From a virus: DNA of 37,960 nt. How positions within the stretch are numbered: the stretch's first letter is position 1; every line of letters starts with the position of its first letter. Below the pieces are notes generated by a model. That model did not search any database, was not told the origin of the DNA, and saw only the letters and a list, made by a program, of their open reading frames with translations. Both the position numbers and the translations under genes were made by a program. Positions 23,494 to 30,853 of the stretch are shown piece by piece. Where the stretch lies: IMG/VR virus record IMGVR_UViG_3300044998_000514, positions 1-37,960 of that record, one strand, 5' to 3'.

Positions 23494-23723
23494 CCGAGCC
23501 ACGGCAAGAGCCAGAGATCGAAATCATCGGCGATGAGAGCGAGCCATCCTATGCGATGGAGCTGCCCGCCCTGCGCACGCCTGGCTTCGCCGAGCTATTT
23601 GGTCCGGCCTACGCTACTTCCGAGGAGTGGATCCGCTTAGCGTGGGCAGCTTGGCGCTGTAGATACCGCACGAGTGGCACAGGATCTAAGCGCGCAGTGG
23701 CTGCGGGAGGAATCGACCCATGA
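23490..23723 (+). pseudogene. Truncated copy of a recombinase start fused out of frame to another gene's end
   Basis: The first 50 or so residues (EPRQEPEIEIIGDESEPSYAMELPALRTPGF and on to SEEWIRLAW) closely match the N-terminus of the tyrosine recombinase at 25225. The last 65 bases (about 23655-23720) match the end of the gene at 22971-23192 in a different frame: there they encode DTARVAQDLSAQWLREES, against DTGQVAQDLREQWLREEG in the parent. The open frame therefore ends in nonsense-like RYRTSGTGSKRAVAAGGIDP. The best explanation is a duplication followed by a deletion junction. It may still be translated (77 residues, overlapping start and stop). Confidence 0.8.
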
Positions 23724-25228
23724 CCGGCAATGATCATACCGATTTAGCAATTACTGCAATCCGCACGGACGGTGGAACCCAGATGCGGGCCGGGCTGAAC
23801 AAAGAGACGGTCGAGGAGTACGCAGATTTCATCTATCAACAGGACCACACCGTCAAATGGCCCTTTCCGCCCGTCGAAGTTTATTACGACGGGGAGAGCT
23901 ATTGGCTAGCAGATGGCTTCCACCGGCTGGCCGCGCTACGCAAAGTGATGCGCTGGCCTGAAGACAACACGGATGTTGTCTTCGCGGTGCCGGCCATCGT
24001 CCATGCCGGCGATCGCCGCGCCGCCGTCCTCCACGCCGCCGGAGCGAACGCCGCTCACGGGTTGCGGCGCTCCAACGCAGACAAGCGCCGGGCGGTCGAA
24101 ACGTTGCTGCGTGATGAGGAGTGGGGCCAGTGGAGCGACCGGGAGATCGCCCGGCGGTGCCATGTGAGTGCCCCGCTGGTTGCGCAAGTGCGCAGCGAGA
24201 TCCATACTGTAAATTCTTACAGTATGGACGGCAATACACCCACCGAGAGAACATTTGTTCACCCGAAGAGCGGCCAACCAACAACCATGAACGTGTCCGG
24301 CCAGCGCCAGGCCGCCAACGCACAGAGAAAATTTGATCCGCCCGCTCCAACGCTGACCGCGGATCAAATCGTCCTCGGCCGCCTGGTGCGCGCCGGCTGG
24401 GGATTTCTGAAGAGCGCAGCGGATGGGCAGCATTATGCGTTCCCACCCGGGAAATCGGGCCGAATAGGTCCATTCGCCACCGGCGATGAGGCCATTGCTG
24501 CCGCTCAGAGCTATATGCCTGCCCCGGAAGCCGGAGACCTGGCCGTAGGGGAGCTACACGCGCACGAACGGCAGTCGGAAAGGCCACCTCGAAAGGATGC
24601 CAGAGTACGCAATATCGACATTGACAGAGATGTTCCCGGCGCCAGAGAATACGGCTGCCGAATACGGGAAATGGATTGGGGGAATGGGGAAATCACATAC
24701 AATGTGGAGTTTCCGCTGAGCCGCGGTATGTCCTCGTGCGCGATCGAACACTTTACCACTCGCGCCGAGGCGGTGGAATGGGTGCGACAGAAGCTGGAAA
24801 CGGCGATAGAGAGAGAGGCCGGGGTGTACGACTACGGTAAAGGCGACGATGACCCGCCCCCGCCCACGCTGCCCGCCGACTTGATGGCGCAGGGCTGCAA
24901 GCTGACCGTGCGAGACGGCTGGTTTTTCGTCGAGTTTGCTCGACATGCCAGTACGTGCGATAGCCTAGAGCAGGCCGTGGCCTTGTGCCGGCGCTGGACT
25001 GGCACGACTGAGCCGACAGCCAGCGCCGGGGCCGGTTGCGAGGCGCACCAGAAGCGGCAGGCCAGCATCCGCACCGAACTGGAATTCTGGCGGGAGGCGT
25101 ATCGGCGCAGCTACCGGGTGGGCGAACTCACCGGCCAGTGGACGGGCGCAGCCAGCGCACTCAGCCGGTCCATTGAAGAGGTGATGCGGCTATATGGGAA
25201 GGAATTGGACGTGGAGCGCAGCAAATGA
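23720..25228 (+). CDS. ParB-like protein with large C-terminal extension
   Basis: This 502-residue protein starts with a ParB/Srx-type domain. Residues 15-115 contain RAGLNKETVEEYADFIYQQ, then YWLADGFHRLAALR with the key GFHR (Gly66-Arg69), and a helix-turn-helix segment WSDREIARRCHVSAPLVAQV (residues 138-157). The remaining 340 residues look like several small domains, with SMDGNTPTERTFVHPKSGQP in between and a helical C-terminus. Phage ParB-like proteins act as partition factors, transcription regulators or nucleases. No ParA is present. It overlaps the recombinase start by four bases and lies between that gene and its truncated copy. Confidence 0.85.
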   Translation: MTGNDHTDLAITAIRTDGGTQMRAGLNKETVEEYADFIYQQDHTVKWPFPPVEVYYDGESYWLADGFHRLAALRKVMRWPEDNTDVVFAVPAIVHAGDRRAAVLHAAGANAAHGLRRSNADKRRAVETLLRDEEWGQWSDREIARRCHVSAPLVAQVRSEIHTVNSYSMDGNTPTERTFVHPKSGQPTTMNVSGQRQAANAQRKFDPPAPTLTADQIVLGRLVRAGWGFLKSAADGQHYAFPPGKSGRIGPFATGDEAIAAAQSYMPAPEAGDLAVGELHAHERQSERPPRKDARVRNIDIDRDVPGAREYGCRIREMDWGNGEITYNVEFPLSRGMSSCAIEHFTTRAEAVEWVRQKLETAIEREAGVYDYGKGDDDPPPPTLPADLMAQGCKLTVRDGWFFVEFARHASTCDSLEQAVALCRRWTGTTEPTASAGAGCEAHQKRQASIRTELEFWREAYRRSYRVGELTGQWTGAASALSRSIEEVMRLYGKELDVERSK

Positions 25229-26430
25229 TTGAGCCACGGCAAAAGACAGAAGTTGAAATCATCGGCGATGAGAGCGAACCATCCTACTCGATGGAGCTGC
25301 CCGCCCTGCGCACGCCAGGCTTCATCGAACTGTTCGGCGCTGCCTATGCCGGCTCAGAGGAGTGGATGCGCTCGGCGTGGATTGTGGGCCGCGACGCCTG
25401 GCTGCGCATGAAGGAGGGAAAGAGCGGCAGCCGCCACACGCGGCGCAGCTATGAGCAGGCCAGCGCCCAGTGGCTCACTTTCCTTGCCGACCTGCGCCAT
25501 GAGGACGGGCGCCCGGTGCGGCTGTGGGAAGCCACCACCGAGCACGTGCGCATGTGGCAGGACCATCTGGCCGGCTCTGGGCTGGCGGCTAGCACGGTCA
25601 ACCAGCGGCTGGCAGCGTGCTCTAGCTGGTACACCTTTATGGAGCATGAGCGCATCCTGGTCCGGGGCATCGAGATCAGCGCATTTATGGACCGGGCCGG
25701 TCGCTTTCGCGCCAACCCGTTCGCTGCTGGCAACGTGCAGCGCCAGCGCGTCGAACAGTACGGCCACGCCCGCATCCTCACGTCCGAAGAGAGCCAGCGG
25801 CTGATCAACCATCTACAAGAGCGCAGCCATCTGCTGCTGGGCGCCCGCAACTATGCGCTGATCCTCGCCTACCTGTTGACCGGCTATCGCAATGCCGAGG
25901 TGGTGAGCCTGCGCTGGGGGGCAATCCGGCCCAACCGCAACCAGCCGGGCGCCTGGGTAGTGGAATGGCGGGGCAAGGGGGCCAAACGTCAGTCGGACCC
26001 GCTGCCCAACCGGGTCTACTACGCCATCGTCCACTATCTGAAGACCAGCGGTCGCCATCCTGACACGATGAAGCCGGATGATCATATCTTCATCCCACAC
26101 GTGACCCACGGGGTGAGTAACCTGGTCAACCAGGAGGAGTCCGACGAAGCCGAACCCGGCGACCGGCATATCAGCAGCAAGCAGGCGCAGACGATCCTCC
26201 AGACCGCGCTGCGCAAGGCCGGCGTCGAGCGACCGGAAGAGATCAGGGTGCATGACCTGCGTCACACTTTTGCGCACCAGTATCGCCGGCGTAATGCAGA
26301 TCTAGAGAGCCTGCGCGCCAGGCTGCACCATGAGAGCCTGGCCACCACGGGTATCTACGCTCGCGAGGTCCTGGACGATCCGGTCGATGACTATTCAGAA
26401 GGATTGTTCCAGGGGCTGTTGGGGCTGTGA
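25225..26430 (+). CDS. Second tyrosine recombinase (Xer-like)
   Basis: This 401-residue protein has an N-terminal extension, a SAM-like domain (residues about 65-160) and a full catalytic set: Arg222 (TGYRNAEV), Lys251 (RGKGAKRQ), His343 and Arg346 (HDLRHT), His369 (LHHES) and Tyr378 (TGIYAR). It is unlike the integrase at 19478 in length and N-terminus. It sits in the early operon next to a ParB-like gene. It could resolve multimers of a circular prophage, excise, or invert DNA. No clear crossover site was spotted beside it. Confidence 0.93.
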   Translation: MIEPRQKTEVEIIGDESEPSYSMELPALRTPGFIELFGAAYAGSEEWMRSAWIVGRDAWLRMKEGKSGSRHTRRSYEQASAQWLTFLADLRHEDGRPVRLWEATTEHVRMWQDHLAGSGLAASTVNQRLAACSSWYTFMEHERILVRGIEISAFMDRAGRFRANPFAAGNVQRQRVEQYGHARILTSEESQRLINHLQERSHLLLGARNYALILAYLLTGYRNAEVVSLRWGAIRPNRNQPGAWVVEWRGKGAKRQSDPLPNRVYYAIVHYLKTSGRHPDTMKPDDHIFIPHVTHGVSNLVNQEESDEAEPGDRHISSKQAQTILQTALRKAGVERPEEIRVHDLRHTFAHQYRRRNADLESLRARLHHESLATTGIYAREVLDDPVDDYSEGLFQGLLGL

Positions 26431-26432
26431 AT

Positions 26433-26458
26433 GGGTGGGCGTTGCGGGCCGCCCACCC
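26433..26458 (+). terminator. Hairpin after the second recombinase
   Basis: GGGTGGGCG (26433-26441) pairs exactly with CGCCCACCC (26450-26458) across an 8-base loop, two bases after the recombinase stop codon. The T-run that would make a textbook terminator is missing, so it may instead attenuate transcription or protect mRNA. The following 110 bases to 26571 show no other gene. Confidence 0.55.
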
Positions 26459-26571
26459 TCACGAGAGTTTGGCAACGACGGGAGGTTGTCCGTCGAGGTC
26501 CACACTCATAGTAAGTGGGAGTCCTGAGATTGTCAACTCCCGTCGATTTACGGTTTGGCTGAAGGAATCCT

Positions 26572-26805
26572 ATGACAACACTGGAGGTGTACGCAGCAGA
26601 CAGACTCTATCTCTATCTGAGCGCAGACGGGGTGACCCGCCAACGCTGTGGGCGGCACGTACATAAGGAGGGCTGGGGGAAACCAAAGCAGATCTGGTTG
26701 ATACAGCGCCCCGGCAAACGGCATACGTGCATCGAGTGTTTTTACGAGAGATTTGGCATATCTGAGGAGCAAGAGCATGAAAATTCAAGTGAACCTATCG
26801 TTTGA
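26572..26805 (+). CDS. Small Cys/His-containing protein
   Basis: This 77-residue protein starts at the ATG after GAAGGAATCCT. It holds RCGRHVHKEGW in the middle and HTCIECFYERFG near the end, so the cysteines and histidines could bind one zinc ion. The opening YAADRLYLYLSADGVTRQ is strand-like. It overlaps the next gene by 29 bases. Function is unknown; small zinc-binding proteins of this size are frequent in phage early operons. Confidence 0.68.
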   Translation: MTTLEVYAADRLYLYLSADGVTRQRCGRHVHKEGWGKPKQIWLIQRPGKRHTCIECFYERFGISEEQEHENSSEPIV

Positions 26806-27385
26806 TACAGATGACCTGGAAGCGTTCGACGCCAACTTAAGACGGCTTTCGCAGCTCATCGACCGGCTGTTAGGGTCGCCGGACGAGATTGGTCAGTCAA
26901 TTATAAACGGCATCAAGGAGGGCATCACCACGCCGTCGCCGTCGCTGGTGGCTGCTGAGCCACGGGATGTCATCGTCTGGAGCGAGCCACTGCGTGATGT
27001 GGCAGTCCGCCTGAATGCTGGCCACACCACGTGGCGCAAGATAGACCGGTCTACACGCAAGGCATTAGCCATCCAGGTGCTCCGCAATCTCATCGAGCGA
27101 GGTTATTGCACCATGCCTGAGTTTGATCGCCGGCGCCCGACATGGATGCCCAAGGCGTTGTCTCTAGTCATGTCTTTTGGCCTGAAGTGGACGGAGTTGG
27201 TCGATGATGCGCTGTCTGGCCGGGTATCGCAGATGCCACTCTCTGTGACGGGCGCCAACACGGACGGGACATCTGCTCCACCCCCTGCCCGTTCTAGCAC
27301 TTCCACATACGTGAGAGAGCGCCACGTGCAGCAAACATCGACGACCGCCACCAACGGTCAGCACGAACCACGGAGGCGGCTTTGA
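26777..27385 (+). CDS. Unknown early protein
   Basis: The ATG at 26777, preceded by TGAGGAGC, gives 202 residues; a longer reading from 26753 is less likely. The first third is helical (DDLEAFDANLRRLSQLIDRLLGS). The middle has DVIVWSEPLRDVAVRLNAGHTTWRKIDRSTRKALAIQVLRNLIERGYCTMPEFDRRR, a winged-helix-like alternation. The last 45 residues are Ser, Thr and Pro rich and disordered. It may bind DNA through the middle part, but no family was recognised. Confidence 0.72.
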   Translation: MKIQVNLSFDTDDLEAFDANLRRLSQLIDRLLGSPDEIGQSIINGIKEGITTPSPSLVAAEPRDVIVWSEPLRDVAVRLNAGHTTWRKIDRSTRKALAIQVLRNLIERGYCTMPEFDRRRPTWMPKALSLVMSFGLKWTELVDDALSGRVSQMPLSVTGANTDGTSAPPPARSSTSTYVRERHVQQTSTTATNGQHEPRRRL

Positions 27386-27395
27386 CCTGCCACCA

Positions 27396-27590
27396 GTGCG
27401 CAACCACGAGGGCCGGATCGTCCGCTTTGTCCTGGTCGGGCCAAACGAGATGACCTGTCTGGACTGCGGTGAAACCACCGCGTATGACCATTGTCCCAGG
27501 TGCAGCGAGTTCGACGAGCACATCATCAAGCGCAATCTGATTCCAACGTTGAGCTATCTGCGTGACGATGAGTGGGTGGCGGTGACATAA
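27396..27590 (+). CDS. Small zinc-ribbon protein
   Basis: This 64-residue protein starts at a GTG; GGAGG lies upstream at 27372-27376 but is rather far, so the start could differ. It has CLDCGETTAYDHCPRC, two CxxC pairs ten residues apart, a clear zinc ribbon. The rest (LSYLRDDEWVAVT) is ordinary. Such single ribbons often bind nucleic acid or modulate polymerase. An 11-bp hairpin follows six bases after the stop. Confidence 0.7.
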   Translation: MRNHEGRIVRFVLVGPNEMTCLDCGETTAYDHCPRCSEFDEHIIKRNLIPTLSYLRDDEWVAVT

Positions 27591-27596
27591 AACAAA

Positions 27597-27629
27597 GGCA
27601 GAGGTCAGCGTGGAAGGTTGACCTCTGCC
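27597..27629. other. 11-bp perfect hairpin in the early operon
   Basis: GGCAGAGGTCA (27597-27607) and TGACCTCTGCC (27619-27629) are exact complements with an 11-base loop. There is no T-run on either side. It sits 48 bases before the next start codon, so it could be an mRNA processing site or a protein-binding palindrome controlling the following genes. Confidence 0.6.
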
Positions 27630-27676
27630 GAAGGCAAAGAAGATTCGATTAACGAGACAACAGGAGTATATCCCAA

Positions 27677-28030
27677 ATGCAACGAAACGACAAAGGGCAG
27701 TTTGTCCGGGGCAACACCATCGCCAGCAAGGGCGGCAGGGCCCGGGCGCGCAAGCTCACCCCTGCGCGGCGCAGCGAGATTGCCCGCATGGGCTGGAACG
27801 CTATGGTGGACAAGCACTTCGCGGGTGACGAGATGGCCGCCAAGCGTTGGTGGGGTTCCATCGGCGCATGGGCCAGCGACGTGATGGCCGGCTATGCAGG
27901 CACCTGGATGCACGTCTTTCACCATCCGGGTCCGCCTGACCAGTTTCTCAAGCTGGAGGAGGCTAAACGGGCGTACAAGCAGCAACGTCTGAACTTCTCG
28001 CTCAGAGACCTCGAGGAACTCTCATTCTGA
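27677..28030 (+). CDS. KGG-motif protein, conserved in phages
   Basis: This 117-residue protein begins DKGQFVRGNTIASKGGRARARKLTPARRSEIARMGWNAMVDKHFAGD, a pattern seen in many phage proteins with the Lys-Gly-Gly motif. It continues with Trp-rich segments (RWWGSIGAWASDVMAGYAGTWMHVFHHPG) and ends in a helix (KLEEAKRAYKQQRLNFSLRDL). AACAGGAG lies upstream of the ATG. The basic start suggests nucleic-acid binding. The function is not known. Confidence 0.75.
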   Translation: MQRNDKGQFVRGNTIASKGGRARARKLTPARRSEIARMGWNAMVDKHFAGDEMAAKRWWGSIGAWASDVMAGYAGTWMHVFHHPGPPDQFLKLEEAKRAYKQQRLNFSLRDLEELSF

Positions 28031-28040
28031 GGAGCGAATC

Positions 28041-28235
28041 ATGGAACAGATCAGACATACCGCCAAGCGGACGGCCGTCTTTCTCACCCGCCAGGATCTC
28101 TATCTGCTCACCAGTTACCTGGCTGAGTACATTGCCGACGACATGAAGGTGGGGGTGCGGCCCAACAAACGTTTGATGAGAATCTTGGACAAGTTCGAGC
28201 GGGCCCGCCAGCGGGCTATGGAGCGTGCATTATGA
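28041..28235 (+). CDS. Small helical protein
   Basis: This 64-residue protein starts ten bases after the previous stop with GGAGCGA upstream. Almost the whole chain is helical: TAVFLTRQDLYLLTSYLAEYIADDMKV, then RPNKRLMRILDKFERARQRAMERAL. It is strongly basic at the C-terminus. It overlaps the next start by four bases. Conserved phage families of this kind are known near replication genes, but no function can be assigned. Confidence 0.7.
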   Translation: MEQIRHTAKRTAVFLTRQDLYLLTSYLAEYIADDMKVGVRPNKRLMRILDKFERARQRAMERAL

Positions 28236-28492
28236 CGCTCATCGCTGTCTATAACTCGGAGGGCTGTGTGGGGCGTTGTGACGCAAAGTGTTACGAGGCG
28301 ACCACGCCCGACTGCGAGTGCGTCTGTGGCGGCGCCAACCACGGCGCCGGCCAGCAGCGGGCCATGGACAACACCCGCCAGATGGCTGAGACCATGATCG
28401 AGCAGTACGCCCGGCGTCACAACCTGCGTGACTGGCGCGGCGAAATCAATCCGAAGTGCATTCAACTGTCATTGTTCGAGGGAGATGCGTAG
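28232..28492 (+). CDS. Cys-rich phage protein
   Basis: This 86-residue protein has six cysteines in its first 32 residues: GCVGRCDAKCYEATTPDCECVCGG, followed by NHGAGQQRAMDNTRQMAETMIEQYARR. The pattern C-x3-C-x3-C-x7-C-x-C-x-C and the NHG-x-G segment recur in many phage and actinobacterial or Chloroflexi mobile elements as far as I recall; their role is not known. The Cys cluster suggests metal binding. The gene directly precedes the helicase and overlaps the gene before it by four bases. Confidence 0.78.
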   Translation: MTLIAVYNSEGCVGRCDAKCYEATTPDCECVCGGANHGAGQQRAMDNTRQMAETMIEQYARRHNLRDWRGEINPKCIQLSLFEGDA

Positions 28493-28495
28493 GCC

Positions 28496-29740
28496 ATGCA
28501 GAATGACATCCGACAGATGACTGACATCCGAGAGATAATCGGGCGCAACGGGCACAGCATCTACGAGGTGGAACCGGACGCCGATGTGCAGATGCTACAC
28601 CGTGCGGAGATGGCCTTCTCCCTGCTACTGGTGGGCGATGACCCGGAGCCGAAGTATCCGGTGGGCAGTCTGGGACCGTTCGACGACTGCTACCGTGCGA
28701 TGCTGGCCGCCTATGACAAAGCGGCAGACGGCAATGAAACGGCAGCCGTGCGTGCGGTGCTGGACCAGTACATCGCAAGAGATCCGCTCTTCGCCGATAT
28801 GGTCGTAGGCGAGCAGAGCGACCTGCACAAGCGGAGCTGGTCGGTCTCGGAACTCTATGCGACCGAGTTTCCTGAGCCACGCTATTTGGTCCCTGGCCTG
28901 CTGCCGGCAGGGCTGGCGGCGCTGGGAGCCAGGCCGAAGATCGGCAAGAGTTGGATGGCGTTGCAGATGAGCGTCGCCATCGGCATCGGCGCGCCGATCT
29001 TCGACCTGCCCACCCTTCGGGGTCGGGTGCTCTACCTGGCGCTGGAAGATAGTCCGCGGCGCATGAAATCACGGCTACAGCGCCAGCGTGCCACCGAGCA
29101 TACCAACGTTCGTTTTGAGTTCACCTGGCCGCCGCTGTGGGATGGCGGCATCGACGAACTCTTGCGAGCCATCGACCGCCACCGTTATGCGTTGGTGGTC
29201 ATCGACACCCTAGCGCGTGCGGTGGGTTATCTCGACCCCAATAAGGCCGCCGAGATGAACGTCCATCTGGGCACGCTTCAGCGCATGGCCGTCGAGCGCA
29301 ACATGACGATCCTGCTCATCGACCACCACCGCAAGGGCAACGGCGGCGACGGCGACGTGATCGACGACCTGATCGGCGCCACAGCCAAATCCGGTGTGCT
29401 CGATGTAGCCATGGGCCTCTACCGCAACCGGGGAGAAAAAAACGCTACGCTGAAGCTCACTGGCCGCGACATCGAGGAGCGCGAGCTGGCCATGCGCTTC
29501 GACCATGAAACGGGTTGCTGGGAATGCCTGGGTGACGCTGAGGAGATCGTCAGCAGCGAGCACGAGAAGGCCATCCTGGAAGCCGTCAGCAAGCTGGGGG
29601 CGCCGACGCACAGAGAGATCACTGATGTCACGGGCCAAGATCGGAGTCATGCCTTCCGTCGCATCCAGGAACTCATTCACAAAGGGCGGCTCCGACAGAT
29701 CGATGGGCGTCCGGCTCGATTCATGGTTACCGTAGATTAA
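28496..29740 (+). CDS. RepA-like AAA ATPase, probable replicative helicase
   Basis: This 414-residue protein shows a Walker A loop GARPKIGKS (residues 144-152), a Walker B ALVVID (232-237) and the switch segment LLIDHHRKG (273-281), then GATAKSGVLDVAMGLYR, all typical of RepA/AAA_25-type hexameric helicases of phages and plasmids. The N-terminal 110 residues are a separate domain, and the C-terminal 70 form a winged helix (ILEAVSKLGAPTHREITDVTGQDRSHAFRRIQELIHKGRL). An iteron-rich stretch follows ten bases after the stop. No polymerase or primase is present, so replication should rely heavily on host enzymes. Confidence 0.9.
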   Translation: MQNDIRQMTDIREIIGRNGHSIYEVEPDADVQMLHRAEMAFSLLLVGDDPEPKYPVGSLGPFDDCYRAMLAAYDKAADGNETAAVRAVLDQYIARDPLFADMVVGEQSDLHKRSWSVSELYATEFPEPRYLVPGLLPAGLAALGARPKIGKSWMALQMSVAIGIGAPIFDLPTLRGRVLYLALEDSPRRMKSRLQRQRATEHTNVRFEFTWPPLWDGGIDELLRAIDRHRYALVVIDTLARAVGYLDPNKAAEMNVHLGTLQRMAVERNMTILLIDHHRKGNGGDGDVIDDLIGATAKSGVLDVAMGLYRNRGEKNATLKLTGRDIEERELAMRFDHETGCWECLGDAEEIVSSEHEKAILEAVSKLGAPTHREITDVTGQDRSHAFRRIQELIHKGRLRQIDGRPARFMVTVD

Positions 29741-29749
29741 AGGAAGATT

Positions 29750-29950
29750 AAAAGTTGTTGCACCTAATCGTCGTGAGGTGCAACAAAGGTGCAACAAAAC
29801 TGCTCGGTTTTACAGGTGTATTTTGATGATTGTTGCAGTTGTTGCACTTGTTGCACCTAATCGTCGGGGGGGTCAAAAGTGGTAGACTTTTTGCAACAAC
29901 TGCAACAAGTGCAACAACTGCACAAAGTGCAACAATGCAACAATTGTTCA
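29750..29950. other. Iteron-like region, putative replication origin
   Basis: This 200-base stretch is packed with TTGCA-type units: TTGTTGCACCTAATCGTCG occurs twice (29755-29773 and 29848-29866), with further TTGTTGCA, TTGCACTT and reverse-orientation GTGCAACAA and TGCAACAA units in between and after (29880-29945). It is AT-richer than its flanks and immediately downstream of the helicase gene. Iterons beside a rep gene are the classic plasmid and phage origin layout. It ends with the palindrome AACAATTGTTC (29939-29949). Confidence 0.8.
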
Positions 29951-29969
29951 GGGGTTCAAGGAGGACAGA

Positions 29970-30284
29970 GTGAGCACAGAATTACAGCAAGTGACAGCCG
30001 ATTCAGACATGGTCCGGCGATTTACCAACCACCTGCTCGACGCCTACGAGCAATTCATCAACGCTGAACCCGGAGACATATCCTATATCGACGGCTTCAT
30101 GGCTGCGCACAATTTCCACTGCCAGATCGTCTTCCACCTGGGGCGTGATGCCGGGTTCCTGCCCACGGAAACATTGGATCTACGCAGGATCGCAATCGCT
30201 ACGTTTACGGAGCGGATGAAGAGAGAGCCACTACCGGAGGTAATTAATGTCTACGATTCGCTACACCTACCCACAAGAAGTTGA
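29970..30284 (+). CDS. Unknown protein after the origin
   Basis: This 104-residue protein starts at a GTG preceded by AAGGAGG. It contains MVRRFTNHLLDAYEQFINAEPGDISYIDGFMAAHNFHCQIVFHLGRDAGFLPTETLDLRRIAIATFTERMKRE, mostly helical, with His and Cys residues in FHCQIVFH that could bind a metal, though the spacing is not a known motif. It is the first gene after the putative origin. It overlaps the following small ORF. Confidence 0.68.
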   Translation: MSTELQQVTADSDMVRRFTNHLLDAYEQFINAEPGDISYIDGFMAAHNFHCQIVFHLGRDAGFLPTETLDLRRIAIATFTERMKREPLPEVINVYDSLHLPTRS

Positions 30285-30444
30285 AGTCAAGCAGCTTCGT
30301 GCGCAGGTGAGCGTTGGCCAACGCCGGTTGCTCGACCTACACGCTGGGCTTTCGCGGCGGCGTGACGGCCATCGTCTGTCTCTGTTGCGGTCTGGGCAGC
30401 GTGAATCTACTCGATATTCAGAATCGCTATTGTGGCTTCTGTAG
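30247..30444 (+). CDS. Small ORF of unclear status
   Basis: An ATG with an excellent ribosome binding site (CCGGAGGTAATTA) opens a 65-residue frame that begins MSTIRYTYPQEVEVKQLRAQ and then becomes Arg/Ser/Leu-rich and implausible. Its second half overlaps a better frame encoding a zinc finger (30314-30484). The signals suggest that translation starts here and that a +1 shift, natural or caused by a sequencing slip, carries ribosomes into the zinc finger frame. It could otherwise be a leader peptide. Confidence 0.4.
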   Translation: MSTIRYTYPQEVEVKQLRAQVSVGQRRLLDLHAGLSRRRDGHRLSLLRSGQRESTRYSESLLWLL

Positions 30445-30484
30445 GGCATTCCACAGCGAGTGGAAGGAGATGGTGACCAAGTGA
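30314..30484 (+). CDS. Small Cys-rich zinc-finger-like protein
   Basis: From a TTG at 30314 the frame reads 56 residues, with TAIVCLCCGLGSVNLLDIQN, then RYCGFCRAFHSEWKEMV. The pairs CxxC/CLCC and CGFC with a nearby His look like a zinc knuckle. The stop overlaps the next start in TGATG form, which supports real translation. The start is uncertain: a stop codon at 30308 limits the frame, and the nearest good ribosome binding site belongs to the other frame at 30247. Confidence 0.5.
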   Translation: MANAGCSTYTLGFRGGVTAIVCLCCGLGSVNLLDIQNRYCGFCRAFHSEWKEMVTK

Positions 30485-30750
30485 TGCAAACAACCAAGGC
30501 CAAGACGCCTGTGAGCCAGGCCGAAATTGATGAATTCCTCAAACAACATGCGCACTATTGGCAGGCATGGGCTGAGAAAGGGTGGGCTGTACGGCCAGCA
30601 GGGGAGAGGGATAAGGTTGTAGCTGTCAACGAAAGCACGAAGATGGCAACCGAGCCAGCCGTGTTGATCTGGACGCTCCACAACCGTCTCCAGCGCGGGG
30701 GGTTCAACTACTGGCTCTACACCAAATATGCAAAGAAGTTAACGAAGTAG
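30484..30750 (+). CDS. Unknown helical protein
   Basis: The ATG overlaps the zinc-finger stop and gives 88 residues; a GTG at 30460 extends it by eight. It contains VSQAEIDEFLKQHAHYWQAWAEKGWAVRPAGERDKVVAVNESTKMATEPAVLIWTLHNRLQRGGFNYWLYTKYAKKL. The aromatic-rich, basic helices suggest DNA or protein binding. Two strong hairpins and a terminator follow, so it is probably the last gene of the early operon. Confidence 0.68.
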   Translation: MQTTKAKTPVSQAEIDEFLKQHAHYWQAWAEKGWAVRPAGERDKVVAVNESTKMATEPAVLIWTLHNRLQRGGFNYWLYTKYAKKLTK

Positions 30751-30755
30751 GTAAC

Positions 30756-30853
30756 GCCGCTGTGCAGTGCAGCAACCACTGCACAGCGGCATCCCTAAGC
30801 CGGCTAAGGCGGCCAGGGCAGTGTGATTGTATCGTGTCTACACTGCCCATCCA
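30756..30853. other. Two large hairpins in a non-coding gap
   Basis: GCCGCTGTGCAGTG (30756-30769) pairs exactly with CACTGCACAGCGGC (30777-30790): 14 base pairs with a 7-base loop. GGGCAGTGT (30816-30824) pairs with ACACTGCCC (30840-30848) over a longer loop. Neither is followed by a T-run. With the terminator that follows they make three hairpins in 135 bases. This could be a small structured RNA or a double transcription barrier between early and membrane-protein operons. Confidence 0.6.

Noticed and set aside
23853-24587. Minus-strand frame of 244 residues opposite the ParB-like gene
   Set aside because: It has Arg-rich, domain-free sequence typical of an antisense shadow, while the plus strand has a clear ParB motif.
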